Of a stretch of 64,000 nucleotides of DNA, positions 50,439-59,074 are shown piece by piece. Made by a program: the position numbers and the translations under genes. Within the stretch, counting starts at the first letter, position 1, and each line of letters opens with the position of its first letter. The notes beneath the pieces are model-generated. The model was given only the letters and a program-made list of their open reading frames with translations. It searched no databases and had not been told where the DNA came from. Source of the DNA: JALEFZ01 sp039817415. Lineage in GTDB: Bacteria > Bacteroidota > Bacteroidia > J057. Location: assembly GCA_039817415.1 (NCBI GenBank), contig JBCBVV010000009.1, forward strand, positions 111,430 to 175,429. Direction: 5' to 3'.

Positions 50439-52103
50439 ATGGCCTCAAATAAATTCCTAACGTTCAGTATTTTTCTCATTTCAATTCTTGCTTGGCAGGG
50501 AACCCTCCTCGGGCAAAATGAGATTAATTCCAAGCGAATCAAGAAATTCGACTCGGACGACGGGACTCCCTATCCCTACATGACACCCGGAATTAGTAGC
50601 CAGGAAATTTATATACAACATGATCCTTGTCTAAAACTATCTCCAGGTAATTTTTCTCATGTCTGGAGAAGGAGTTGGTCAAAGACTGGGAATTTACTGT
50701 ATACGGAATACGACCTCTTTTTAGAGGAACTTTCTTCTTATGAACTGGACATTAGCAGGGAAGAAGATATCTTTCACCTCGCCAAAAGAGATACTTTCTT
50801 GCGGGTCTTTACCTCTGAATACGACTACAAAAGGAAGGCAAACCACATTCGAATGTATGAATTTGGGCTCAAGGGGGGGAAAGAGGAGAGTGTTCAGACC
50901 CTATGGCTGCATCCCGGTAGTTATGGAGAGTTTGTCAGGCATGACCTTTCTCCTGACGGGAAGTACCTTTTGCTGTACCAGCCATTTGGCTACAAGAGAG
51001 GCGTAAGAAGTACCTACCTCAATGAACTCATTGTCAATTACGAAGAGAATTATTCCCTCTTTTCCAGGTCGGGAGGGGTTAAATATTCCGTATTCAATTT
51101 GGATAATACCGAGGATGTCCTGGTCGATACTCTTTCATGGAAGGACAAGAAAAGCTGGATTGGTTTACGTACGGGCATTGATAATGGAGGCCATGTATAT
51201 GCAAGCCTTTTTGACCGAAAGGGAACCATGACCATTTACCAAAAGAGATCAGATGAGGAAAAGGTCAGAGAGCTATCTTATGATGAATTGCCCAGTTGGC
51301 GAGAGTTAATGGAGACGTATAGCGGTTTTCAAATTCCTAGGATTGGTGCCAATGGGAAGGTGTATATCACCTTAACTGAAAAAATTAAAAGTGGTAAACT
51401 TCGCGGAATCAAATCCTTCAGAATTGTGACCTTTGATTTCAATTCTGGAGATATAATCACCAAAGGGGAAGCGGAAATTACTTCTTCTCTCAAAGTTCAG
51501 GTAAACAAAGCCAGACAGGATTTTGGGATGAGGCCCAATAAGCGATTTGATTACTTCCAGGTAAGGGACCTAATTGAGATGCCCGACGAGAGCCTCATTC
51601 TTGTTGCTCAAAAATATATTCTCAACCTTCCGAACAATATTGCCCTTGACATCCCTAAGAGAGGAAATTTTGAAGAATATGCAGAGGAATTGGTCATATT
51701 TGAGTTTGATGAAGAAGGAAACCCTCAGCAAGCCATCATAATTCCTTCAAGTCAGCGGTCGGTGACCATTGAGGAGAGATTAGGAATCTTCTACCATATG
51801 GAAATCAACAAGGAGACGAAGGAGTTGAAATTGCTGACCCGAGAGGCTTCTGGTGATCGACTCAAGGGACCGGAGCGTTTGTATTATCGAATGATCGATA
51901 TTGAAAAGGGGAATTATTCTGATCGCAAGCTCATCTACAAGGGAAAAAGAAGGGATCAATACTTCCTCAAAGCTTATACAGAGTGGCTTAATGAAGATCT
52001 CCTATCCTTTATGGTCATGGAAGGCTTAAAAGGTCAAGTTTACCTTGTTACAGTCAACGTAAATCAGGAAGAGGATGAAAATCAGAATCTAACTGGGGAT
52101 TAG
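50439..52103 (+). CDS. Large secreted protein of unknown function
   Basis: A 554-residue exported protein with a signal peptide ending near GTLLGQ (about residue 26). The mature part is beta-rich with recurring DG-type turns (VRHDLSPDGKYLLL, DNGGHVYASLFDRKG, PRIGANGKVYITL), which suggests a beta-propeller-like fold, but I do not recognise a family. There are no membrane segments, no lipobox and no type IX tail. It is separated from the upstream anti-sigma gene by a terminator and about 180 bp, and from the nucleoside transporter by 70 bp, so it may be cotranscribed with the latter. Confidence 0.55.
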   Translation: MASNKFLTFSIFLISILAWQGTLLGQNEINSKRIKKFDSDDGTPYPYMTPGISSQEIYIQHDPCLKLSPGNFSHVWRRSWSKTGNLLYTEYDLFLEELSSYELDISREEDIFHLAKRDTFLRVFTSEYDYKRKANHIRMYEFGLKGGKEESVQTLWLHPGSYGEFVRHDLSPDGKYLLLYQPFGYKRGVRSTYLNELIVNYEENYSLFSRSGGVKYSVFNLDNTEDVLVDTLSWKDKKSWIGLRTGIDNGGHVYASLFDRKGTMTIYQKRSDEEKVRELSYDELPSWRELMETYSGFQIPRIGANGKVYITLTEKIKSGKLRGIKSFRIVTFDFNSGDIITKGEAEITSSLKVQVNKARQDFGMRPNKRFDYFQVRDLIEMPDESLILVAQKYILNLPNNIALDIPKRGNFEEYAEELVIFEFDEEGNPQQAIIIPSSQRSVTIEERLGIFYHMEINKETKELKLLTREASGDRLKGPERLYYRMIDIEKGNYSDRKLIYKGKRRDQYFLKAYTEWLNEDLLSFMVMEGLKGQVYLVTVNVNQEEDENQNLTGD

Positions 52104-52173
52104 AATCTATTCGGAAATTGAAAAAGCCATGATTTTACCCTAGATTTACTTGGTTTTCATTTACCTCATTGGC

Positions 52174-53979
52174 ATGAATCAAATCTACACGCGCTTGGCA
52201 GCTACGCTGTTGAGCCTATTTTTTTGCGCCTCTTTCGCACAGGCAAAAGACTTCTCAGAAGATAACTTAGACTACAATTGGAGAATCCTGACCCTTCAAC
52301 AAGGGGAAAACCTCCAATCCTTCGATCGTAAGACGAGGAATCGATTCATGTTGGACAAGGCTGGAAATGTCCAAATTACCCTTGATTCCACCATTCGAAA
52401 GGGTACCTATCAACTATCTGGTAATACCATCACCTTTTTCTTTGAATTGGTAGCCTTAGAATCTGAGGTGGATTCAGTTGCTTATCAAGCAGATGTAGAT
52501 GGGGGAGAGGTTACCTTCTTCAAAGAAAAGGAGAAGGTAGCTAGCTTGGCTGATGGCGCTTTAGAATCACTCAGAAAGCAAGAAGTTTATCAATTGGCGT
52601 GGACTGAGCAAGGAACTTTGTTGCTTACTTCGGATAAGGGAGCCTATGAGCTAGGGAAAAATACCTTAGTTGACAAAGGCTTTTCCATATGGGATGTCCT
52701 CAGGGGAATCCTTGGAATCTTGGTCTTATTGGCTATTGCATGGGCCTTTAGTACGAATAGAAAAGCGATTGATTGGAAGTTAGTTGGTACAGGTATCGGA
52801 TTGCAATTGATAGTGGCCGTTTTGGTCCTAAAGGTTGATCAAGTGGGAGATGCCATCAAAGTTGCCTCTGAAGGCATGGTTACCTTGTTGAGTTTCAGCG
52901 ATATTGGAGCAGAATATATGTTTGGACCCCTGGCAGATGGGACCTCTTTTGGAATTATTTTCGCCTTCCGAATCCTACCTACGATTGTTTTTTTCTCAGC
53001 CTTGATGTCAATGCTGTATTACCTAGGTGTTTTACAGAAAATCGTATATGCATTTGCCTGGGTCATGAGCAAGACAATGCGTCTTTCGGGAGCAGAAAGC
53101 TTGGCAGCGGCCGGAAATATATTTGTTGGGCAGACCGAAGCTCCCCTCTTGGTTAAACCTTACCTAGAAAGGATGACTCGTTCTGAGATCATGGCCCTGA
53201 TGACGGGAGGTTTTGCCACCATTGCCGGAGGCGTATTTGCTGCTTATGTATTGTTTCTAGGAGGAGGAGATCCCGCTCAGGCGGCCGAGTTTGCTAAACA
53301 CCTGATTACGGCTTCAGTAATGTCGGCTCCAGCTGCCCTTGTCCTTGCGAAAATATTGGTGCCTGAAACAGAAGAGATTGCTACTGACTTGACGGTTCCC
53401 AAGGAAAAAATAGGTACCAATATTCTTGATGCCTTATCAAATGGGATTACGGATGGTCTGAAACTAGCTGTCAATGTGGGTGTGATGCTCATGGTCTTTA
53501 CGGCTGTCATGGCCTTACTGAACTCATTCTTCGGAGATGTTTTGGGCGAATGGACAGGTTTGAATGATCTTGTAAATGAATGGACAGACGGTAAATTCAA
53601 ATCCTTTGATCTGCAATTTTTATTTGGCCTTGTAGGAGCCCCCTTTGCCTGGTTGATGGGGGTCCCAACAGAAGATATTTTGATTATAGGACAGTTACTC
53701 GGTGAAAAAACGGTCCTCAATGAGTTCTATGCTTATGCTACTTTGGGTGAACAGATCGGAAATAGTGAAATCATCAACAAAAAATCAGTAGTTATTGCTA
53801 CCTATGCCCTTTGTGGCTTTGCCAATTTTGCTTCTATTGGGATTCAAATTGGAGGGATTGGGTCGCTTGCCCCAAGTCAAAGGAAAAATCTGTCAGAGCT
53901 CAGTATGCGTGCCCTGCTTGGTGGGACCTTTGCTGCCTTCCTGACAGCTTGTATCGCCGGTATGTTGATTTTTGTCTAA
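52174..53979 (+). CDS. CNT-family nucleoside transporter with periplasmic N-terminal domain
   Basis: A 601-residue protein from the ATG at 52174 (an in-frame TTG at 52150 adds eight residues). Residues 1-25 are a cleavable-looking signal (SFAQA), and about 26-165 form a hydrophilic beta-rich domain (FDRKTRNRFMLDKAGNVQITLD, TYQLSGNTITFFF). From about 175 on it is a concentrative nucleoside transporter with about ten membrane segments: FVGQTEAPLLVKPYL near 318, ATIAGGVFAAYV and LCGFANFASIGIQIGGIG near 545, which are CNT core signatures for Na+- or H+-driven nucleoside uptake. The N-terminal domain is absent from E. coli NupC. A terminator follows. Confidence 0.85.
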   Translation: MNQIYTRLAATLLSLFFCASFAQAKDFSEDNLDYNWRILTLQQGENLQSFDRKTRNRFMLDKAGNVQITLDSTIRKGTYQLSGNTITFFFELVALESEVDSVAYQADVDGGEVTFFKEKEKVASLADGALESLRKQEVYQLAWTEQGTLLLTSDKGAYELGKNTLVDKGFSIWDVLRGILGILVLLAIAWAFSTNRKAIDWKLVGTGIGLQLIVAVLVLKVDQVGDAIKVASEGMVTLLSFSDIGAEYMFGPLADGTSFGIIFAFRILPTIVFFSALMSMLYYLGVLQKIVYAFAWVMSKTMRLSGAESLAAAGNIFVGQTEAPLLVKPYLERMTRSEIMALMTGGFATIAGGVFAAYVLFLGGGDPAQAAEFAKHLITASVMSAPAALVLAKILVPETEEIATDLTVPKEKIGTNILDALSNGITDGLKLAVNVGVMLMVFTAVMALLNSFFGDVLGEWTGLNDLVNEWTDGKFKSFDLQFLFGLVGAPFAWLMGVPTEDILIIGQLLGEKTVLNEFYAYATLGEQIGNSEIINKKSVVIATYALCGFANFASIGIQIGGIGSLAPSQRKNLSELSMRALLGGTFAAFLTACIAGMLIFV

Positions 53980-54003
53980 ACCCTAGGAGAGTATGTGTAT
54001 ATC

Positions 54004-54042
54004 AAAGGGGAGAAGATTCGCGGATCTTTTCCCCTTTTTTTT
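54004..54042 (+). terminator. Terminator of the nucleoside transporter gene
   Basis: AAAGGGGA (54004-54011) pairs with TCCCCTTT (54030-54037), with an inner AAGAT/ATCTT stem, followed by TTTTT. Confidence 0.85.
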
Positions 54043-54232
54043 CGTAATTAGACTATACCACCACTCTTTTTTTCCCACCACCTACTCATTTGATTACCAA
54101 GTAAAAAGCCCTGAATGGGATGAAATCGGTTACATATTAATGTTACCATTCTTTGAACAAACGGTCCAAAATTCATATTTTGAATACTCAAGGACTACGA
54201 TTTAGTGGGGCTGATCATGAAGAATAGACCGA

Positions 54233-55180
54233 ATGCCTAGTATTCAACATCAACTGTTGCTCCTCTCTGCCCGCAATATTGGAAAGGCAGTGAATAGAGA
54301 TCTCTCTCAGGTACAATCACTTAGAAGGTTATTGGATGTGAGTACAGTACCGCTTGGCCTTCCTCGCGATGTACAGACCAAAACCGAACAGGTAGGAAAG
54401 CTACCTGTAGAATGGTATTTCCCAAAAGGTGCCGATACTTCCAAAGTCATTCTCTACGTTCATGGTGGAGGTTTTGCCGTTGGTTCTGTTCAAACTCACA
54501 GGGCTTTAACAGCACGTATGGCAGATGTAGCTGGCTGCGTCGCCATAAGCGTAGAGTATAGATTAGCTCCCGAACATGTATTTCCATCAGGATTAGAAGA
54601 TGTCGTTCAGGCGTATGAATGGTTGATCCTGAAAGGATATAATCCCTCAGATATTGTGATGGCCGGAGATTCCGCTGGTGGAGGATTGGTCATGGCGACC
54701 TTACTTACCTTAAGAAAACTCGGCAGCCCTATGCCTGCAGGCGCGATTTTGATGTCTCCATGGGTGGACCTTACTTTCTCTGGCGAGTCTGCTGAAGCAC
54801 ACAAAGCTACAGACCCTATCGTAGTAGTGGATGAAATCCGAGACTGGGCTGTGGTGTATGCCGGCAAATACTCTTTGCTACACCCTATGGTATCGCCAGT
54901 ATTTGCCGATTTAAGTAACCTTCCCCCCATTTATATCCAAGCCAGTACGGCTGAAGTCCTCACAGATGATGCTGTTCGCCTACATAAGAAAATCGAGGCT
55001 GATGGAGGGATGTCTGAGATCAAACTCTATGAAGGTTTGATTCATGTGTGGCAACTCTTGTGGAGATATGTTCCCGAAGCCCAAGAGGCCATTGAAAAGC
55101 AAGCTGAGTTCCTCAATGGAGCGATAGAAATGGCGAGAAGAGCTGTTTCTCAGCCTTCCGAAATCCGAAAAGCATCCTAA
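54233..55180 (+). CDS. Alpha/beta hydrolase, hormone-sensitive-lipase family esterase
   Basis: A 315-residue cytoplasmic esterase. The family motif HGGGFAVGS lies near 83-91, the nucleophile elbow is GDSAGGGL near 147, and a catalytic His is likely in HVWQLLWRYVPEA near 278. These define the HSL group (family IV) of bacterial esterases acting on short acyl esters. There is no signal peptide. The gene is alone on its strand, with the convergent MerR gene ending 33 bp downstream. The physiological substrate is unknown. Confidence 0.88.
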   Translation: MPSIQHQLLLLSARNIGKAVNRDLSQVQSLRRLLDVSTVPLGLPRDVQTKTEQVGKLPVEWYFPKGADTSKVILYVHGGGFAVGSVQTHRALTARMADVAGCVAISVEYRLAPEHVFPSGLEDVVQAYEWLILKGYNPSDIVMAGDSAGGGLVMATLLTLRKLGSPMPAGAILMSPWVDLTFSGESAEAHKATDPIVVVDEIRDWAVVYAGKYSLLHPMVSPVFADLSNLPPIYIQASTAEVLTDDAVRLHKKIEADGGMSEIKLYEGLIHVWQLLWRYVPEAQEAIEKQAEFLNGAIEMARRAVSQPSEIRKAS

Positions 55181-55212
55181 TCTTAGTAGGCTAGTAGATA
55201 TACGGGTGTCTC

Positions 55213-55596
55213 TTACTTTACTTTCGTCTCAATCTTCATAGGAGCCCCCTCTTCTAGCTTTTCCAATTTCCTTTGAACGTAAGCTTTCAAGTTCTGAAGG
55301 GTCTCAATTCGTTTGTTGAGATGGTCCAACTGTGAATTGAAAATCCATTTTTTTTCATCGTATGTCAGACTATCCTCTTCCCATGCTTTTATATAATCTC
55401 CTATCTGCTTCAAAGTAACCCCCATCTTTTTGGCTTCCTGAATCAAGAGAAGTCTATGGAGATGTGCCTCTGTATAGGATTTGTAATTGTTTTCCTTTCT
55501 ATCGGATGATTTGATTTCGAGCAAACCAATCTTCTCGTAATAGCGGATGGTATCTCTACTTAACCCACTCTTTTCTTCTAATTCTTTGATGAGCAT
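55213..55596 (-). CDS. MerR-family transcriptional regulator
   Basis: A 127-residue regulator. The N-terminal winged helix-turn-helix is MLIKELEEKSGLSRDTIRYY and LLIQEAKKMGVTLKQIGDYI follows. The C-terminal dimerisation helix is charged. It has no cysteine at all, so it is not a metal- or redox-sensing MerR member, and a small-molecule ligand is more likely. It is divergent from the exported SRPBCC-like gene, and a perfect 16-bp palindrome lies between them. Confidence 0.9.
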   Translation of the reverse strand: MLIKELEEKSGLSRDTIRYYEKIGLLEIKSSDRKENNYKSYTEAHLHRLLLIQEAKKMGVTLKQIGDYIKAWEEDSLTYDEKKWIFNSQLDHLNKRIETLQNLKAYVQRKLEKLEEGAPMKIETKVK

Positions 55597-55631
55597 ATTT
55601 TTTTACAAAAAAGTTCAAGCTGACCCAAACT

Positions 55632-55647
55632 GTGGAGTATACTCCAC
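55632..55647. promoter_or_regulatory. MerR operator candidate, perfect palindrome
   Basis: GTGGAGTATACTCCAC is a perfect 16-bp palindrome, centred in the 82-bp gap between the divergent regulator and SRPBCC-like gene starts (about 35 bp from one and 31 bp from the other). MerR regulators bind such palindromes inside their promoters. Confidence 0.8.
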
Positions 55648-55678
55648 GCTGTTAAGATAAGAAACAAGATCATTTATC

Positions 55679-56236
55679 ATGAGACAATTAATCTTAACCG
55701 TATTAGGAATGATGAGTATTCAACTGGCTACCGCACAAATCCCAGAAAAATGGGTCCAACACACTGTCTCTAATATCCTTGATATCAGTGTAGAACAATA
55801 TTGGGAATTTAGAGAGCAGGTCAACCTTGAGTCTATAGCCAATAACGCTAAGTATCAGGATTTACCAAAAATTGAGAAGACTACAGCTGTTAAAGGAGAC
55901 TTCAAAAAGGCTGGAGATAGTCGAAGAGTGCACTTTGCAAGTGGAGAAACCCTACTAGAGACCATTTTAGTGAGCGATGGTGAAAAAGTATTCGCCTATG
56001 AGCTTACTGAAGTTGAGTTACCCTTAAAGCGGGCAGCTCATAGAGCAAGAGGAATGTTCGAGCTTGAACCCCTCGAAAATGGACAAACAAAAATTACTTG
56101 GACATATGGATTTGACCAAAAAAACTTTCTTACAAAATCCATCCTCAAAAGGTATGTAAAGCGAACTCACCAGCATTGGATGACGGATACACTTGCCGAA
56201 ACAAAAAGGCAAATGGAACTACTTGCTAGGAAATAA
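55679..56236 (+). CDS. Exported SRPBCC/START-like protein
   Basis: A 185-residue protein with a signal peptide (MRQLILTVLGMMSIQLATAQ). The mature part has the order and length of an SRPBCC fold: a first strand with ISVEQYWEFREQVNLESI, a KKAGDSRRVHFASGETLLE segment, KVFAYELTEVELPLK, and a long C-terminal helix (KRTHQHWMTDTLAETKRQMELL). SRPBCC folds bind hydrophobic ligands or act as cyclases; export of such a protein is less usual. It is divergent from the MerR gene over a palindrome, so its expression probably depends on that regulator. Function unknown. Confidence 0.7.
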   Translation: MRQLILTVLGMMSIQLATAQIPEKWVQHTVSNILDISVEQYWEFREQVNLESIANNAKYQDLPKIEKTTAVKGDFKKAGDSRRVHFASGETLLETILVSDGEKVFAYELTEVELPLKRAAHRARGMFELEPLENGQTKITWTYGFDQKNFLTKSILKRYVKRTHQHWMTDTLAETKRQMELLARK

Positions 56237-56241
56237 ACAAT

Positions 56242-56282
56242 GTCCCCTCTCTCGTACACTTGTAAATGGAGGGGGGACCTTT
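56242..56282. terminator. Probable terminator between convergent genes
   Basis: GTCCCCTC (56242-56249) can pair with GAGGGG...GAC (56269-56278) with two extra G. The T tract after it (CTTT) is short, so it is a weaker call. Confidence 0.5.
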
Positions 56283-56775
56283 AAACCCTTAACAATGTCA
56301 AAACCGGGTATTGGTTGAGGGATTTGGATACGTTTTGCCCTTCTAGATCCACCACTAGAAAAGTTTCCTTTTCCCCATTCATATTTTTCAGGGTAACAAA
56401 GACTTGCCTGTCGATTAATTGAAGCTTTATCCTGTACATGTTCTCTTTTCCACTGGAATGGGTAGATTTTTTATAGCCTCTTTTTTTATTGAGCAGCCTG
56501 AATGTAGATGGATTATAGAATTTCCATTCGACAAAAGAATCTCCCTCCTTTAAAGTATGTACGGGGTCAGATTGCCTGAATAATTGAATCACGGGCTGCT
56601 TATAGTAGGAGCTATCCATGTTGAGGGCAATCCAAGTTGACTCAGACGGAAGGCCGTTTTTGGCTTCGTTGAAGAATTGTTTGAGCTGAGAACGCAAGTA
56701 CTCAGGGTCTTGGCTGTAGGCAGGAAGAATTGCAAAGAGCAAAATGAGGAACATAAAAATAGTTAGGCCTTTCAT
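56281..56775 (-). CDS. Small secreted protein of unknown function
   Basis: A 164-residue exported protein with a signal peptide ending near LPAYSQ (about residue 21). The mature part opens with a helical segment (LRSQLKQFFNEAKNGLPSES) and then has beta strands rich in Lys and Tyr (RGYKKSTHSSGKENMYRIKLQ). I recognise no family. Both neighbours are convergent or end away from it, so it is probably transcribed alone. Confidence 0.6.
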   Translation of the reverse strand: MKGLTIFMFLILLFAILPAYSQDPEYLRSQLKQFFNEAKNGLPSESTWIALNMDSSYYKQPVIQLFRQSDPVHTLKEGDSFVEWKFYNPSTFRLLNKKRGYKKSTHSSGKENMYRIKLQLIDRQVFVTLKNMNGEKETFLVVDLEGQNVSKSLNQYPVLTLLRV

Positions 56776-56851
56776 TTTGCTGTAATTTATTTTAATTAAA
56801 AAATACTATACAACAATTAAAAGGAGAATATGGGTTCTTCCTTTCACCCCA

Positions 56852-57253
56852 TCAGAGATCATATCTTTCTATGTAGCGATACAGCCAGGAATATTCGACA
56901 TCAATTTTGTAAGTCTCTGCCAACCAGGCTTGAACATCCTCTAATTTTGCGTTGGGATACTTGGCCCTGTATCCTTTGATGGCTTCTTCATAAGGAGCAA
57001 GACGGGAATTTCGTCTTTCTGGGTACTTGAGAGCCAAGAGTTTGTCGAAACCTCCATCGAGGAACATTTTGATCCAGGAGGTAACAGTTTTTTCACTTAC
57101 ACCGACAATTAAGCTGATATCTTTCACCTTATACCCAAAATGTCTCAGGGAAATAGCCAATAGTCTTCTGGAGAGTTTCTTATTCTGAATCTCCTTCATT
57201 TTATCCGCCAAATAATAGGATTCCTCAGTTGTCAGTGAAACTTTATAGCTCAT
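56852..57253 (-). CDS. Orphan helix-turn-helix protein resembling the IS630-type DNA-binding half
   Basis: A 133-residue protein made of a helix-turn-helix segment (GYKVKDISLIVGVSEKTVTSWIKMFLDGG) and a winged-helix-like second part (EEAIKGYRAKYPNAKLEDVQAWLAETYKIDVEYSWLYRYIE). This matches the N-terminal DNA-binding half of IS630-family transposases. The catalytic DDE half is absent: the frame stops at 56852 and the next 76 bp show no continuation in another frame. It may be a domesticated regulator or an IS remnant. No terminal inverted repeats were found around it. Confidence 0.75.
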   Translation of the reverse strand: MSYKVSLTTEESYYLADKMKEIQNKKLSRRLLAISLRHFGYKVKDISLIVGVSEKTVTSWIKMFLDGGFDKLLALKYPERRNSRLAPYEEAIKGYRAKYPNAKLEDVQAWLAETYKIDVEYSWLYRYIERYDL

Positions 57254-57457
57254 TCAAAAGGGTAGTTGTTATAACAAATGAAGGTTTGGCAGGGAGAATA
57301 TCTGACTTTTTTATGAAAATTATAGACAAAAATACAGCTTTGGTTTTTCCTTTTACGTTGGCAAGATTGATGAATTGGTAAAAAGGCCCGATATTAGGAA
57401 ATAAGAAAGGCAATAAAACGTCTGTAAAGCCGCACGGATTCATAGGACTTACAGACA

Positions 57458-57465
57458 TATATTTG
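57458..57465 (+). promoter_or_regulatory. Possible -7 box of the phasin-like gene
   Basis: TATATTTG matches TAnnTTTG and lies 8 bp before the ATG at 57473, which would make the mRNA almost leaderless. No TTTG is found at the usual -33 distance. Confidence 0.3.
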
Positions 57466-57472
57466 AATAAAC

Positions 57473-57793
57473 ATGGAAGATTTTTTCAAGAAAGTATTAT
57501 ACACGGGCGTGGGCCTGGCCTCATTGACAGCTGAAAAGTTGCAAGAGTCTGTTGATGATTTAGTAGGGAAGGGGAAACTTTCTGAAAACGAGGGAAAAAA
57601 AATCCTTGATGACTTCTTTGACTCTACTGAAGCAAAGAAGGATGAGTTTGAATCCAAGCTCAAAGAAGCCGCAGATCAAGCAATGGAGAAGTTCAACTTC
57701 GTGAGTAAAACGGAAGTTGACGAACTAAAAGAAAAGATTGCAGAATTAGAATCCAAGATCGAGGCGCTTAGCCAGCAAAAGCCAGCTGAATAA
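57473..57793 (+). CDS. Phasin-like coiled-coil protein
   Basis: A 106-residue helical protein with no signal or membrane segment. An N-terminal amphipathic part (MEDFFKKVLYTGVGLASL) is followed by charged helical repeats (ADQAMEKFNFVSKTEVDELKEK) and a C-terminal leucine/isoleucine heptad (LKEKIAELESKIEAL). This is the look of phasins and other small coiled-coil proteins that coat polyhydroxyalkanoate granules or bind DNA. No polyester synthesis genes lie near, so the granule role is unproven. It ends 10 bp before the convergent inositol monophosphatase family gene. Confidence 0.6.
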   Translation: MEDFFKKVLYTGVGLASLTAEKLQESVDDLVGKGKLSENEGKKILDDFFDSTEAKKDEFESKLKEAADQAMEKFNFVSKTEVDELKEKIAELESKIEALSQQKPAE

Positions 57794-57803
57794 TCCTCCT
57801 TTT

Positions 57804-58664
57804 TTACAAGACATAAAGGGCATCCATCTTGTGTGGGTTGCTCTTTCCGTTTAAGGCTTGCTGGATATGGTCCAGCAATTCTTGTTTATGGACTGAGGGA
57901 CATACGACATAACCAAATGGATGCGGTGTATGGATTTCATCAATGCTTGGTTCTTCCCCATTAAAATGAAAGAATTCTAGTCCCAATGGCTCAGTGATCA
58001 CTTTGCCTGCTGCCCAATCCCAGACGGGTATATGCCTGTGTGGGCCAATGATTGCGTCAAATTTACCAAGAATGAGATTGAGGGCTTTAGAACCAATACA
58101 TCCCGAACTAACAATCTGTCTAGGCTGAACACCTAGATGCTGGTAAATCTGCCATAAGGTATGGTTAAATCGATTTCGGTGATGGCCATAAATGAGTTTA
58201 TCTAAGGTCCGATTACGCTCATAGTCTAAGGGTTGAACAAAGCCATTCTTGGAAATAAAGGCGGGTTGACCCTTGATGCACCAAGTCATTAAATCTTCTA
58301 TGGGATCATAGATAAGGCCAATTTTTAGCTGATCATAATCTTCAAAATAGGCCATTTGGAAGGTAAAACCGGCTTCCCCTCTGAGGTAGGTCTGGGTTCC
58401 ATCTAGTTCATCAATGATGAATCCTCTACCAGCAGGTTTGAATTCCTGATACGTTTCTTCTGTAAGTAAGGCATGTGATGGGAACCGCTGCTGTATGCTT
58501 TGACAGACATGCTGGCTGATGCGCAGATCTACTTCACTGACAATGGTACGGTCAGCTTTTCTTCTTGTAGCAAGGGGTTTCCTCCAGTGGGTTTTCATGA
58601 TCGCTCCACTGATTCTTGCAGTGGACTTCATGAAGCCGAGGATTTCTTCAAGTCTATCCCTCAT
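57804..58664 (-). CDS. Inositol monophosphatase family protein
   Basis: A 286-residue Mg2+-dependent phosphatase. The metal-site motif is IIDELDGTQTYLRG near 95-108 (classic form DPIDGT), the preceding Glu is in LLTEETYQEF near 72-81, and the second site is VWDWAAGKVI near 217. Substrate specificity within the family (inositol phosphate, PAP or fructose-1,6-bisphosphate) is not clear. DEL instead of DPI in the first motif is a mild divergence. The gene is alone between a convergent phasin-like gene and a 410-bp gap. Confidence 0.82.
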   Translation of the reverse strand: MRDRLEEILGFMKSTARISGAIMKTHWRKPLATRRKADRTIVSEVDLRISQHVCQSIQQRFPSHALLTEETYQEFKPAGRGFIIDELDGTQTYLRGEAGFTFQMAYFEDYDQLKIGLIYDPIEDLMTWCIKGQPAFISKNGFVQPLDYERNRTLDKLIYGHHRNRFNHTLWQIYQHLGVQPRQIVSSGCIGSKALNLILGKFDAIIGPHRHIPVWDWAAGKVITEPLGLEFFHFNGEEPSIDEIHTPHPFGYVVCPSVHKQELLDHIQQALNGKSNPHKMDALYVL

Positions 58665-59074
58665 AATGCAATATAACGGCTTTTGCCGAATTAGACGGTA
58701 ATCAAAGGGGAATGGTCAACAATTTGATTTGGGTGGAAAAAAGAACCCCCTCTATTGAGGGGGCCAACACAAACAAAAACACAACCCAAATTAACCTAAT
58801 TTCTATGATGTACTTTTTTGTCTTTTCCCTTTATCTTTTGACACTAACAATATCATAAGGTCTCCCTTGTTTAGAAAGCGAATAAGACCAGAGTTCAAAC
58901 CTGTGTAATATTTGGTATTTTCAAAACAAATCAACAAGGTCTAAATCTAGTATTTTTCGATTTTTGAAGTAAATGGAGCAAATGACCCTATTATAGATCA
59001 AGAAAGTTTTTTGGGGTTTTGAAACTTTTATACAAGAAATGACTTAATCTAACGCGATTCATTCACATATATCT
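58665..59074. other. Gap with an orphan minus-strand terminator
   Basis: A 410-bp stretch between divergent genes. The hairpin at 58751-58768 is its only clear structure. I found no frame with protein-like content and no promoter that would explain the hairpin. Confidence 0.4.
58736..58768 (-). terminator. Orphan intrinsic terminator
   Basis: CCCCCTC and GAGGGGG, separated by TATT, form a 7-bp stem. Read on the minus strand it is followed by TTCTTTTTT. No minus-strand gene precedes it before the inositol phosphatase promoter, so the transcript it would end is unknown. Confidence 0.55.

Noticed and set aside
56776..57472. Complete insertion sequence around the helix-turn-helix gene
   Set aside because: No terminal inverted repeats, no target-site duplication and no catalytic DDE half were found.
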